A stretch of 5,304 nt of DNA from Lachnospiraceae bacterium (lineage in GTDB: Bacteria; Bacillota_A; Clostridia; Lachnospirales; Lachnospiraceae). Below are positions 1-5,304 of the stretch, piece after piece. Each line of letters opens with the position of its first letter. Position 1 is the first letter of the stretch. Under the pieces are notes generated by a model that saw only the letters and a list, made by a program, of their open reading frames with translations, did no database searches and had not been told where the DNA came from. Location of the stretch: the NCBI GenBank assembly GCA_017996675.1, contig JAGOGN010000114.1:1-5304 (forward strand), read 5' to 3'. Made by a program: the position numbers and the translations under genes.

Positions 1-219
1 AAATTACTGCTCGCTGATGAGCCAACAGGTAATTTGGATAGCACAAATGCATGGGATATCATGAAACTCTTAGATGAGATTAACCAAAGAGGTACCACAG
101 TTTTGGTGGTTACACATAATCTGGAGATTGTGGAGGCTATGAAAAAAAGGGTTATTACATTAAAGAAAGGCGTCATTGTAAGCGATGAACGAGCAGGTGA
201 TCCGTATGACGCATATTAG
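1..219 (+). CDS. ftsE: FtsE, cell-division ABC transporter ATPase (C-terminal part only)
   Basis: The left edge of the window cuts this gene, leaving 72 codons and a TAG stop. The frame is open from base 1. Visible residues 2-13 hold the Walker B strand and D-loop (LLLADEPTGNLD), with the Walker B Asp at visible residue 6 and the catalytic Glu at 7. The H-loop histidine lies in VVTHN at visible residue 39. The Walker A motif and LSGGQ signature must lie upstream. This C-terminal pattern is shared by FtsE and LolD/MacB-type ATPases, but the overlapping downstream FtsX gene makes FtsE the best call. FtsE is cytoplasmic, pairs with FtsX, and uses ATP to drive conformational control of peptidoglycan hydrolases at the division site or side wall. 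The last codons overlap the start of ftsX, which suggests translational coupling. A TTG at 34 is internal and is not a real start. Confidence 0.93.
   Translation, partial: KLLLADEPTGNLDSTNAWDIMKLLDEINQRGTTVLVVTHNLEIVEAMKKRVITLKKGVIVSDERAGDPYDAY
195..200 (+). promoter_or_regulatory. Ribosome binding site that decides the ftsX start
   Basis: AGGTGA lies 5 nt upstream of the ATG at 206. The other in-frame ATG, at 185, has no purine-rich site at usable distance. The site is inside the end of ftsE, so ribosomes finishing ftsE can re-initiate on ftsX. Confidence 0.7.
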
Positions 220-1117
220 TACTTTTTTTTATGTTTTAAAACAGGGAATTATCAATATATTAAGAAATAAAATGTTTTCTCTTGCCTCAATTGCGACGAT
301 GTCCGCATGTATCTTTTTGTTTGGATTATTTTTCGCTATCGTTCAAAATTTCCAGTACATTGTAAAAGGTGCAGAATCAAGCGTGGTGGTAACGGTATTT
401 TTTGAACCTGGGACTACGGAAGAACGAATTAAGGAAATTGGTCAGGCTATAGAAAAAAGGCAGGAAGTTTCGAAAATCGAATTTGAAAGTGCTAAGGAAG
501 CCTGGGAAGAGTACAAAAAGGTTTATTTTAAAGGTTCGGAAGAAATGGCTGCTGGATTTGCACAGGATAATCCGCTTGCGAATTCTGCAAATTACCAAAT
601 ATATATGAATGATGTATCAAAGCAACCAGGATTAGTAACTTATCTGGAGTCGATCGAAGGTGTAAGGCAGGTTAATAAGTCAGAGATGGCTGCTCATACA
701 TTGTCGGATTTCAATAAATTGGTGGGATATATATCTATTGGCATAATTGCTATTCTATTGTTGGTTGCTATTTTTCTAATTAACAATACGATTACAGTTG
801 GAATCGGTGTACGACGTGAAGAAATTGCGATTATGAAATTAATCGGAGCGACAGACTTTTTTGTGCGAGCGCCGTTTATTGTGGAAGGTGTATTGATTGG
901 GCTACTTGGTTCGGCAATTCCATTGGCTATTCTGTACGTTCTGTATGAGAAAATTGTAATATATATCAGCACAACATTTAAATTTTTAAATAATATCATG
1001 TCATTTCTTTCTACAGGACGTATTTTTAGCGTGTTGACTCCGGTTGCTTTGCTTTTAGGACTGGGAATAGGATTTGCGGGAAGTATCATGACAATACGTA
1101 AACATTTGAAGGTGTGA
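206..1117 (+). CDS. ftsX: FtsX, cell-division ABC transporter permease
   Basis: The 303-residue integral membrane partner of FtsE. From the chosen start, there is a short basic cytoplasmic N-terminus (about 1-22, including LKQGIINILRNK) and TM1 at about 24-48. An extracytoplasmic domain of roughly 120 residues follows (about 50-170), the part that in Firmicutes contacts secreted peptidoglycan hydrolases. TM2 is at about 172-194, TM3 at 224-248 and TM4 at 274-297. After TM2 comes the cytoplasmic FtsX/MacB-type coupling segment (VGIGVRREEIAIMKLIGA, about 198-215) that should contact FtsE. Length and four-segment topology fit the family. I chose the ATG at 206, not 185, because AGGTGA sits 5 nt upstream and the resulting N-terminus MTHISTFFYVLKQG looks like other clostridial FtsX proteins. 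With this start the gene overlaps ftsE by 14 nt. It ends in TGA, 16 nt before the S41 peptidase gene. FtsX has no transport role of its own; it relays FtsE ATP hydrolysis to the cell wall side. Confidence 0.95.
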   Translation: MTHISTFFYVLKQGIINILRNKMFSLASIATMSACIFLFGLFFAIVQNFQYIVKGAESSVVVTVFFEPGTTEERIKEIGQAIEKRQEVSKIEFESAKEAWEEYKKVYFKGSEEMAAGFAQDNPLANSANYQIYMNDVSKQPGLVTYLESIEGVRQVNKSEMAAHTLSDFNKLVGYISIGIIAILLLVAIFLINNTITVGIGVRREEIAIMKLIGATDFFVRAPFIVEGVLIGLLGSAIPLAILYVLYEKIVIYISTTFKFLNNIMSFLSTGRIFSVLTPVALLLGLGIGFAGSIMTIRKHLKV

Positions 1118-1133
1118 GAAAGAAGGGCATTAT

Positions 1134-2399
1134 ATGGACGAAAATTTTAATCTAAATTTGTTAGAAGAGAAGCATTTAAAACGTAAAAATTTTTGGAAGA
1201 TGTTTGCGTGTGGACTTTTTGCTGCGTTATTATCTTCAGCACTCACCATCGGTATTTTGGTGTACACAGGTGAACTTTCCATGCTTCCTAAAGCAAGCGC
1301 AAAGGCAAAAGAAAATGTATTAAATGAAGATGTGCAAAATAAAATTGGTCAGGTTCTTGGAATCATGGAACATTATTATTATGAGGATATTGATCAGAAG
1401 AAATTAGCAGAAGGTCTATATGCTGGATTGGTAAACTCGTTAGAAGATCCTTATTCTACTTATTTTTCTGCAGAAGAATATACGAGTTACAAAGCAAGTG
1501 CAACCGGAAAGTACTGCGGTATTGGAGCTGTTTTAAGCCAAAGTGAAAAAACGAAAGTTGTCACAATAGTTCGTGCATACGAGGGCACTCCAGCTGCACA
1601 AGCTGGTTTGAAAGCAGGAGACGTGATTGTTTCTGTAGATGGTATCGAAGCTACAAGTATGGAGCTTTCTGAATTTGTAACCCATATTAAAGGCGACGAA
1701 GGAACCAGCGTGCATGTAGTGATTCAGCGTGAAGGCGAAAGTAAGAAATTGAGCTTTGACATAACCAGAAAGCAAATTGAAGTGCCTACTGTAACTTCCA
1801 AAATGCTGGAAGATAAAATTGGATACATTGCAATCACAGAATTTGGTGATAAAGATGTTACAGCAAAACAATTTTCAGAAGCTCTTACAGCTCTAAAAAA
1901 AGATGGAATGAAAAAATTAATTATCGATGTGAGAGATAATCCTGGTGGAATGCTGGATACAGTATCAGAAATGTTATATCAGATTCTTCCAAAAGGAACA
2001 GTTGTTTATACTCAGGATAAAAATGGAAATAAAGAGGTTTATCAGTCTAATGACAATGATGAGTTAAATATGCCATTAGTGGTATTGGTAAATGGAAACA
2101 GTGCCAGCGCATCTGAAATTTTTGCAGGAGCGGTTAAGGATTATAAATATGGTACACTGATTGGAACAAAAACTTTTGGAAAAGGAATAGTGCAGGTGTT
2201 AATTCCGTTGACAGATGGAAGCGCTGTTAAAGTTACAATGGCAAAATATTTCACACCAAATGGCAACTATATTCATAAAAAGGGAATTGAACCAGATATT
2301 AATCTAGAGTATAGCTATACAGGCGATAAAGATCAGCCGTATGATATGATGAAAGATAATCAGGTCTTAAAAGCAATCGAAGTACTAAAACAAAAATAA
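1134..2399 (+). CDS. Membrane-anchored S41-family carboxy-terminal processing peptidase (CtpA/CtpB type)
   Basis: A 421-residue serine peptidase of the C-terminal processing family (S41A; relatives are CtpA, B. subtilis CtpB and E. coli Prc). It has a charged cytoplasmic N-terminus (1-20) and one hydrophobic segment (about 21-44) that acts as an uncleaved signal anchor, placing the rest outside the membrane. A helical region follows (about 60-120), then a PDZ domain (about 126-212; GIGAVL, AGLKAGDVIVSVDG), which in this family gates the active site and recognises substrate C-termini. The S41 catalytic core covers about 220-390. By alignment with Prc, Ser325 in NSASASEIF is the nucleophile and Lys350 in TFGKG the general base; their 25-residue spacing matches Prc. 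IIDVRDNPGG (263-272) is another conserved family motif. It lacks the C-terminal peptidoglycan-binding domain of longer Bacillus homologues. AGAAGG at 1121-1126, 7 nt before the ATG, is the ribosome binding site. A position directly after ftsX suggests an envelope or division-linked substrate, but the substrate is unknown. Confidence 0.94.
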   Translation: MDENFNLNLLEEKHLKRKNFWKMFACGLFAALLSSALTIGILVYTGELSMLPKASAKAKENVLNEDVQNKIGQVLGIMEHYYYEDIDQKKLAEGLYAGLVNSLEDPYSTYFSAEEYTSYKASATGKYCGIGAVLSQSEKTKVVTIVRAYEGTPAAQAGLKAGDVIVSVDGIEATSMELSEFVTHIKGDEGTSVHVVIQREGESKKLSFDITRKQIEVPTVTSKMLEDKIGYIAITEFGDKDVTAKQFSEALTALKKDGMKKLIIDVRDNPGGMLDTVSEMLYQILPKGTVVYTQDKNGNKEVYQSNDNDELNMPLVVLVNGNSASASEIFAGAVKDYKYGTLIGTKTFGKGIVQVLIPLTDGSAVKVTMAKYFTPNGNYIHKKGIEPDINLEYSYTGDKDQPYDMMKDNQVLKAIEVLKQK

Positions 2400-2405
2400 G
2401 AGAGT

Positions 2406-2412
2406 GGGTGAT
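2406..2412 (+). promoter_or_regulatory. Ribosome binding site for the GTG start of prfB
   Basis: GGGTGAT, within AGTGGGTGATT at 2403-2413, resembles the extended Shine-Dalgarno AGGAGGTGATC. It ends 3 nt before the GTG at 2416. It supports initiation upstream of the frameshift site rather than at the internal ATG at 2537. Confidence 0.6.
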
Positions 2413-2415
2413 TTA

Positions 2416-3529
2416 GTGGTAGAGTATGAACAGTTGAAATTTGAATTGTTATCATTTCAGAAACCGCTGATTGAATTGAGGGATTCACTTTGACTTAGCG
2501 TCAAAGGAAAGACGTATTGTAGAACTTGAAAAATCAATGGAGGAATCTGGATATTGGGACGACAACGAACGTAGTGCATCTGGAATGAGAGAGCTAAAAG
2601 AATTAAAAGCTGATGTGGATTGTTTTCACAATTTAAAAGAACTCTATGAAGAAATTGATACATTGATTGCAATGGGTGATGAAGAAAAAGATTTGTCACT
2701 TTTGCAAGAAGTCAAAGATGAGTTAGTGAATCTGACAAATAAATGCGAACAAATGAGAGTAAAGACATTATTGTCTGGGGCGTATGATAAGGATCATGCA
2801 ATCGTGAATTTGCATGCGGGCGCTGGAGGAACAGAGGCTTGTGACTGGTGTGAGATGTTATACCGAATGTATAGTCGATGGGCCGATTCTCACGGATATC
2901 AGACACAGGTACTGGATTATCTTGGCAATGATGAAGCAGGAATTAAATCAATCACATTTGAGGTGCAGGGTGAGAATGCCTTTGGATATTTAAAATCCGA
3001 AAGAGGGGTTCACCGTTTGGTTAGAATATCTCCGTTTAATGCGGCTGGAAAAAGACAAACATCATTTGTATCCTGCGATGTGATGCCTGATATTGAAGAA
3101 GAAATTGATATTGAAGTTAAAGATGATGATATCCGAATTGATACATACCGTTCTAGCGGAGCGGGTGGTCAGCATATTAATAAAACTTCTTCTGCAATTC
3201 GAATCACGCATTTTCCATCTGGAATTGTAGTGCAATGCCAAAACGAGCGTTCTCAGCATATGAATAAAGAGAAGGCAATGCAGATGTTGAAAGCAAAATT
3301 ATTTTTGTTAAAGCAGGAAGAGAATGCTATGAAGTCGGCGGATATCAGAGGAGAAGTAACAGATATTGGATTTGGAAACCAAATTCGTTCTTATGTAATG
3401 CAACCCTATACGTTAGTGAAAGATCAACGTACTGGAGAAGAAAGTGGAAATGTATTTGGAGTATTAGATGGGGATTTGGATCATTTTATGAATGCGTATT
3501 TAAAATGGCAAGCATTGAAAGAGGAATAG
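2416..3529 (+). CDS. prfB: Peptide chain release factor 2 (RF2), with +1 programmed frameshift
   Basis: RF2 recognises UGA and UAA in the ribosomal A site and triggers peptide release. The gene is split over two frames. Codons 1-25 run from GTG 2416 to CTT 2488, then an in-frame TGA at 2491. A +1 slip on CTT-T continues at GAC 2492 (DLASKERRIVEL...) to a TAG at 3527. The joined product is 370 residues. In that numbering the stop-recognition tripeptide SPF is at 205-207 and the catalytic GGQ at 250-252, the same positions as in E. coli RF2, which supports both the start and the slip. An N-terminal helical domain (about 1-110) comes before the codon-recognition core. Residue 246, just before the SGAGGQ loop, is Ser; E. 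coli K-12 has an unusual Thr there. The Gln of GGQ is normally methylated by PrmC. Synthesis is autoregulated: abundant RF2 ends translation at codon 26, scarce RF2 allows the slip. The gene starts 16 nt after the peptidase gene. RF1, not RF2, reads its terminal UAG. Confidence 0.97.
2478..2494 (+). promoter_or_regulatory. prfB +1 programmed ribosomal frameshift site
   Basis: The site holds GAGGGA (2478-2483) as an internal Shine-Dalgarno-like element, then TTCA, the slippery CTT (2488-2490), the in-frame stop TGA (2491-2493) and a following C, which makes UGA a weak terminator. The layout matches the RF2 recoding element (AGGGGG-TAT-CTT-TGA-C in E. coli). The purine block here is shorter and sits slightly further from CTT than in E. 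coli. UGA falls at codon 26, as in E. coli. Confidence 0.95.
3520..3525 (+). promoter_or_regulatory. Ribosome binding site for the ACT-domain gene
   Basis: AGAGGA lies 8 nt before the ATG at 3534 and is wholly inside the last codons of prfB. Translation of the ACT gene is therefore likely coupled to completion of RF2 synthesis. Confidence 0.65.
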
Positions 3530-3533
3530 AATA

Positions 3534-3977
3534 ATGGAAAATACTTCAGAATATTATGTAGTAAAAGGAAATGCAATTCCAGAAGTACTGCTAAAAGTTG
3601 CAGAAGCAAATCGACTTCTGGATTCAGGAAGCGCAGCGTCTATTCAGGATGCAGCTGCGATGGTTGGAATCAGCAGAAGTTCATTCTATAAGTATAAAGA
3701 TTCGATCGCACCATATCATAAAACGAAACAAGGTAAAACCGCAACGCTGGTAATTCAGATGGCAGATAAACCAGGAATGTTTTTAGATGTTTTAAAAACG
3801 ATAGCTGCTTATCAGATGAATGTCATTACTATTCATCAGAGCGTTACTGTGAATGGTGTTGCAAATCTAATGCTTACGGTACAGGCGCAGAATGAAGAAG
3901 AAAATGTCTTGAAGATTGTTGATGAGATTGGACATAAGAATGGAATCCATTACATAAAAATAATTTCAAAGGAGTAA
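3534..3977 (+). CDS. UPF0735 (PheB-like) ACT-domain protein, putative amino-acid-responsive regulator
   Basis: A small 147-residue soluble protein that resembles the UPF0735 family, which includes B. subtilis PheB. The N-terminal part (about 5-30, YYVVKGNAIPEVLLKVAEANRLL) is followed by a short helix-turn-helix-like segment at about 36-55 (SIQDAAAMVGISRSSFYKY). This pattern is typical of the family and resembles small DNA-binding helices. Residues about 70-145 form one ACT domain, with the usual ligand-loop pattern DKPGMF at 78-83 and the strand NVITIHQSV at 96-104. ACT domains bind amino acids and often dimerise. No catalytic residues are apparent, and the old chorismate-mutase link of PheB is not supported by anything visible here. 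The gene starts 4 nt after the prfB stop and ends 9 nt before an aspartate kinase that also has ACT domains. I infer that it senses an amino acid of the aspartate family or a related one; its ligand and target are unknown. Confidence 0.9.
   Translation: MENTSEYYVVKGNAIPEVLLKVAEANRLLDSGSAASIQDAAAMVGISRSSFYKYKDSIAPYHKTKQGKTATLVIQMADKPGMFLDVLKTIAAYQMNVITIHQSVTVNGVANLMLTVQAQNEEENVLKIVDEIGHKNGIHYIKIISKE
3968..3974 (+). promoter_or_regulatory. Ribosome binding site for aspartate kinase
   Basis: AAAGGAG overlaps the last codons of the ACT gene and lies 12 nt before the ATG at 3987. That spacing is a little long. AAGAG at 3976-3980, 6 nt before the start, may contribute instead. The start itself is fixed by the family N-terminus (VVKKFGGTSV). 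Confidence 0.55.
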
Positions 3978-3986
3978 GAGCTGAAT

Positions 3987-5189
3987 ATGTTAGTGGTTAA
4001 AAAATTTGGCGGTACTTCGGTCGGAAACCCTGAAAGAATAAAGAAAGTTGCGCAAAAATGTGCACAAGCATATCACGAGGGTCAGGATCTGGTTGTTGTA
4101 TTATCAGCTATGGGTCAGGTGACAGATGAGCTGATTGCGTTGGCAAATCAAATTAATCCGAATGCACCAAAACGAGAAATGGATGCACTGCTTACAACAG
4201 GAGAGCAAACATCAGTTGCTCTTATGGCGATGGCGTTGGATTCATTGAATATACCTGCAGTGTCTTTAAATGCCTTCCAGGTTCCAATGCTAACAACCAT
4301 GGATTATGGAAATGCTCGATTGAAAAAAATTGATTCTGGTCGAATTTTAAGAGAAATTGAGAGCAGAAAGATCGTGTTAGTAACAGGATTTCAGGGCGTT
4401 AATAAATTAGAAGATGTAACGACACTTGGAAGAGGTGGTTCAGATACGACCGCTGTAGCGCTTGCTGCCGCTTTGCACGCAGATGCATGCGAAATCTACA
4501 CAGATGTAGATGGCGTTTATACAGCAGATCCTAGAATTGTACCAGGAGCCAAGAAATTAAATGAAATTTCATATGATGAAATGTTGGAATTGGCATCGAT
4601 TGGTGCACAGGTTCTACATAATCGATCGGTTGAACTGGCAAAAAAATATGGTGTGACGCTTGTTGTAAAGTCAAGCCTTACGGAGGGGACAGGTACATTG
4701 GTAAGGGAGGAAACTGGAATGGAAAACATGATGGTTAGCGGCGTTGCTGCAGATCAAAATACAGCGAAAATTGTTGTGACCGGCGTAAAGGATGAACCAG
4801 GAAGTGCATTTCGACTGTTTGATCTTTTGTCAAATAACAGCATTAATGTGGACGCGATTTTACAAACAGGTGGAGAATCAGGAAAACAGGAAATCGCTTT
4901 AATTGTGGCAAGAGATTTTTCGAAAAAAGCTGTTGCTCTTATTGAAGAGAATAAAGCGAAACTCAAAATTGAAGGAGTGTCCAGCGACGAAACGGTTGCA
5001 AAAATATCAGTAGTTGGAGCTGGTATACAAAGTAATCCAGGAGTAGCGGCAAAAATGTTCGAGGCACTATACAGTGCTGGAATAAACATCGAGATGATCG
5101 CTACAAGCGAAATCAGAATTACTGTAATTATAAAAGAGACAGATATGGAAAAGGCAGTACGAACGGTACATGATGCATTGGTAGATTAA
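3987..5189 (+). CDS. lysC: Aspartate kinase (aspartokinase), monofunctional, two C-terminal ACT domains
   Basis: Catalyses ATP-dependent phosphorylation of L-aspartate to 4-phospho-L-aspartate, the first committed step toward lysine, diaminopimelate, methionine, threonine and isoleucine. The 400-residue length fits the short monofunctional class (B. subtilis LysC, C. glutamicum Ask). The amino-acid-kinase domain covers about 1-230, with KFGGTSV (6-12), TTGEQTS (70-76), GFQGVN (134-139), TTLGRGGSDTTA (145-156) and YTDVDGVYTADPR (171-183). The first ACT domain starts near 261 (TGVKDEPGSAFRLF) and the second near 338 (VVGAGIQSNPGVAAKMF, then IATSEIRITVII). The second is close to the C. glutamicum enzyme, which is inhibited jointly by lysine and threonine; the effector here cannot be decided from sequence. 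There is no homoserine dehydrogenase fusion. A good internal start at 4719 could give a separate ACT-only beta chain. The gene is last in the operon, 9 nt after the ACT protein gene, so no lysine riboswitch leader can sit directly before it. The symbol lysC is by class; paralogues may exist elsewhere. Confidence 0.96.
   Translation: MLVVKKFGGTSVGNPERIKKVAQKCAQAYHEGQDLVVVLSAMGQVTDELIALANQINPNAPKREMDALLTTGEQTSVALMAMALDSLNIPAVSLNAFQVPMLTTMDYGNARLKKIDSGRILREIESRKIVLVTGFQGVNKLEDVTTLGRGGSDTTAVALAAALHADACEIYTDVDGVYTADPRIVPGAKKLNEISYDEMLELASIGAQVLHNRSVELAKKYGVTLVVKSSLTEGTGTLVREETGMENMMVSGVAADQNTAKIVVTGVKDEPGSAFRLFDLLSNNSINVDAILQTGGESGKQEIALIVARDFSKKAVALIEENKAKLKIEGVSSDETVAKISVVGAGIQSNPGVAAKMFEALYSAGINIEMIATSEIRITVIIKETDMEKAVRTVHDALVD
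4704..4721 (+). promoter_or_regulatory. Internal Shine-Dalgarno site and ATG for aspartokinase beta subunit
   Basis: AGGGAGG at 4704-4710 is followed after 8 nt by ATG at 4719, in frame with the kinase. This is a stronger site, at better spacing, than the one before the full-length start. It lies exactly in the linker between kinase and ACT domains. Confidence 0.7.
4719..5189 (+). CDS. Predicted aspartokinase beta subunit from an in-frame internal start
   Basis: Initiation at Met245 of the aspartate kinase would give a 156-residue protein containing only the two ACT domains (MENMMVSGVAADQ...). B. subtilis LysC and C. glutamicum aspartokinase are known to make such a beta chain from an internal start, forming alpha2beta2 enzymes in which the beta chains help form the effector-binding interface. 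The evidence here is the good Shine-Dalgarno match and its location at the domain boundary. Two further ATGs follow closely (codons 248 and 249), but 4719 has the best spacing. That it is translated is an inference. Confidence 0.68.
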   Translation: MENMMVSGVAADQNTAKIVVTGVKDEPGSAFRLFDLLSNNSINVDAILQTGGESGKQEIALIVARDFSKKAVALIEENKAKLKIEGVSSDETVAKISVVGAGIQSNPGVAAKMFEALYSAGINIEMIATSEIRITVIIKETDMEKAVRTVHDALVD

Positions 5190-5226
5190 AAAAAGGCTAT
5201 CGCGTTGATGATGCGATAGCTTTTTT
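5190..5226 (+). terminator. Intrinsic terminator after aspartate kinase, probably bidirectional
   Basis: A perfect 8-bp stem, GCTATCGC (5196-5203) with GCGATAGC (5213-5220), encloses a 9-nt loop. A T-tract follows at 5221-5226 and an A-tract precedes the stem (5188-5194), extending the pairing through a G-U and several A-U pairs. Read on the minus strand, the A-tract becomes a T-tract, so the hairpin can also end transcription from the opposing gene. It starts right at the kinase stop codon and marks the end of the operon. Confidence 0.93.
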
Positions 5227-5241
5227 CTTGTATAAAAGTAA

Positions 5242-5304
5242 TTAGTATTCCATCATTGGTCCCATTTCTTCATCCATTCTTTTTTGGGTTTCAATGCGTT
5301 CATC
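5242..5304 (-). CDS. C-terminal end of a convergent gene, product unknown
   Basis: On the minus strand the frame is open from the right edge for 20 codons and ends at a TAA (plus-strand positions 5242-5244). The tail is charged and methionine-rich (DERIETQKRMDEEMGPMMEY). I do not recognise the protein and the fragment is too short to assign. Its support is the position: it ends 16 nt from a bidirectional terminator hairpin, as expected for a convergent gene. The predicted helical, acidic tail is consistent with a real C-terminus, but 20 codons can be open by chance. Confidence 0.45.
   Translation of the reverse strand, partial: DERIETQKRMDEEMGPMMEY

Noticed and set aside
185..205. Upstream ATG at 185 as the ftsX start, adding 7 residues
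   Set aside because: It has no ribosome binding site at usable distance, whereas the ATG at 206 has AGGTGA 5 nt upstream and gives the family-typical N-terminus.
694..1089. Minus-strand open frame of 131 codons opposite ftsX
   Set aside because: It lies wholly antisense to a well-supported gene, shows no family features, and is explained by the low stop density opposite ftsX codons.
1202..1215. Cysteine in the peptidase hydrophobic segment (MFAC) as a lipoprotein site
   Set aside because: It lies at the start of the hydrophobic stretch instead of its end, and the residues before it do not fit a lipobox; an uncleaved signal anchor is simpler.
2119..2145. TTTGCA with TAAATA about 17 nt downstream inside the peptidase gene as a promoter for prfB
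   Set aside because: The -10 match is poor, the site is deep in coding sequence about 270 nt before prfB, and such matches are common by chance in A/T-rich DNA.
2491..2493. In-frame TGA in prfB read as a disabling mutation or pseudogene
   Set aside because: Its context and codon position are the canonical RF2 autoregulatory frameshift, and both frames are otherwise intact.
2537..2539. ATG 2537 as the start of release factor 2
   Set aside because: It omits 40 residues of the conserved N-terminal domain. The upstream coding sequence, the CTT-TGA-C recoding site and the SPF/GGQ numbering all support the GTG start with a frameshift.
4754..5089. Minus-strand open frame of 111 codons opposite the kinase ACT domains
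   Set aside because: It is antisense to a conserved coding region, with no ribosome binding support and no recognisable domain.
5229..5238. TATAAA-like -10 element after the terminator
   Set aside because: No matching -35 element is seen at proper spacing and no plus-strand reading frame follows; it is probably the A/T-rich 3' region of the convergent gene.

Overview
The window is a compact, almost gap-free stretch of plus-strand housekeeping genes from a low-GC Gram-positive bacterium. A Firmicute of the Clostridia is most likely, and Lachnospiraceae-like by the look of the FtsX N-terminus. Codons are A/T-rich, Shine-Dalgarno sites are purine-rich, and the cell-division, peptidase and release-factor genes resemble Firmicute versions. 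The taxonomic call is an inference from protein style, not a database match.

Layout: the 3' end of ftsE (cut by the left edge) overlaps ftsX. A membrane-anchored S41 carboxy-terminal processing peptidase follows, then prfB (release factor 2), a small UPF0735/PheB-like ACT-domain protein, and an aspartate kinase with two ACT domains. Gaps between genes are at most 16 nt, and several ribosome binding sites lie inside or right at the end of the preceding gene. No convincing internal promoter or terminator is visible, so the genes look co-transcribed. A strong hairpin with A- and T-tracts follows the kinase and looks bidirectional. Beyond it, the last 63 bases read on the minus strand as the C-terminal end of a convergent, unidentified gene.

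Three functional groups are strung together. FtsEX and the S41 peptidase act at the envelope, in septal or peptidoglycan remodelling and extracytoplasmic proteolysis. RF2 terminates translation at UGA and UAA. The ACT protein and aspartate kinase belong to aspartate-family amino acid synthesis and its control.

Two features would be missed by simple ORF calling. First, prfB starts at a GTG at 2416 and is interrupted at codon 26 by an in-frame UGA within CTT-TGA-C, the classic +1 programmed frameshift; the complete product is 370 aa. Second, the kinase gene holds an in-frame ATG at 4719 behind a strong Shine-Dalgarno site, placed so as to make a separate regulatory beta subunit (156 aa), as known for Bacillus and Corynebacterium aspartokinases. 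I see no mobile element, CRISPR array, RNA gene or clearly novel system here; the interest lies in translational recoding and gene arrangement.
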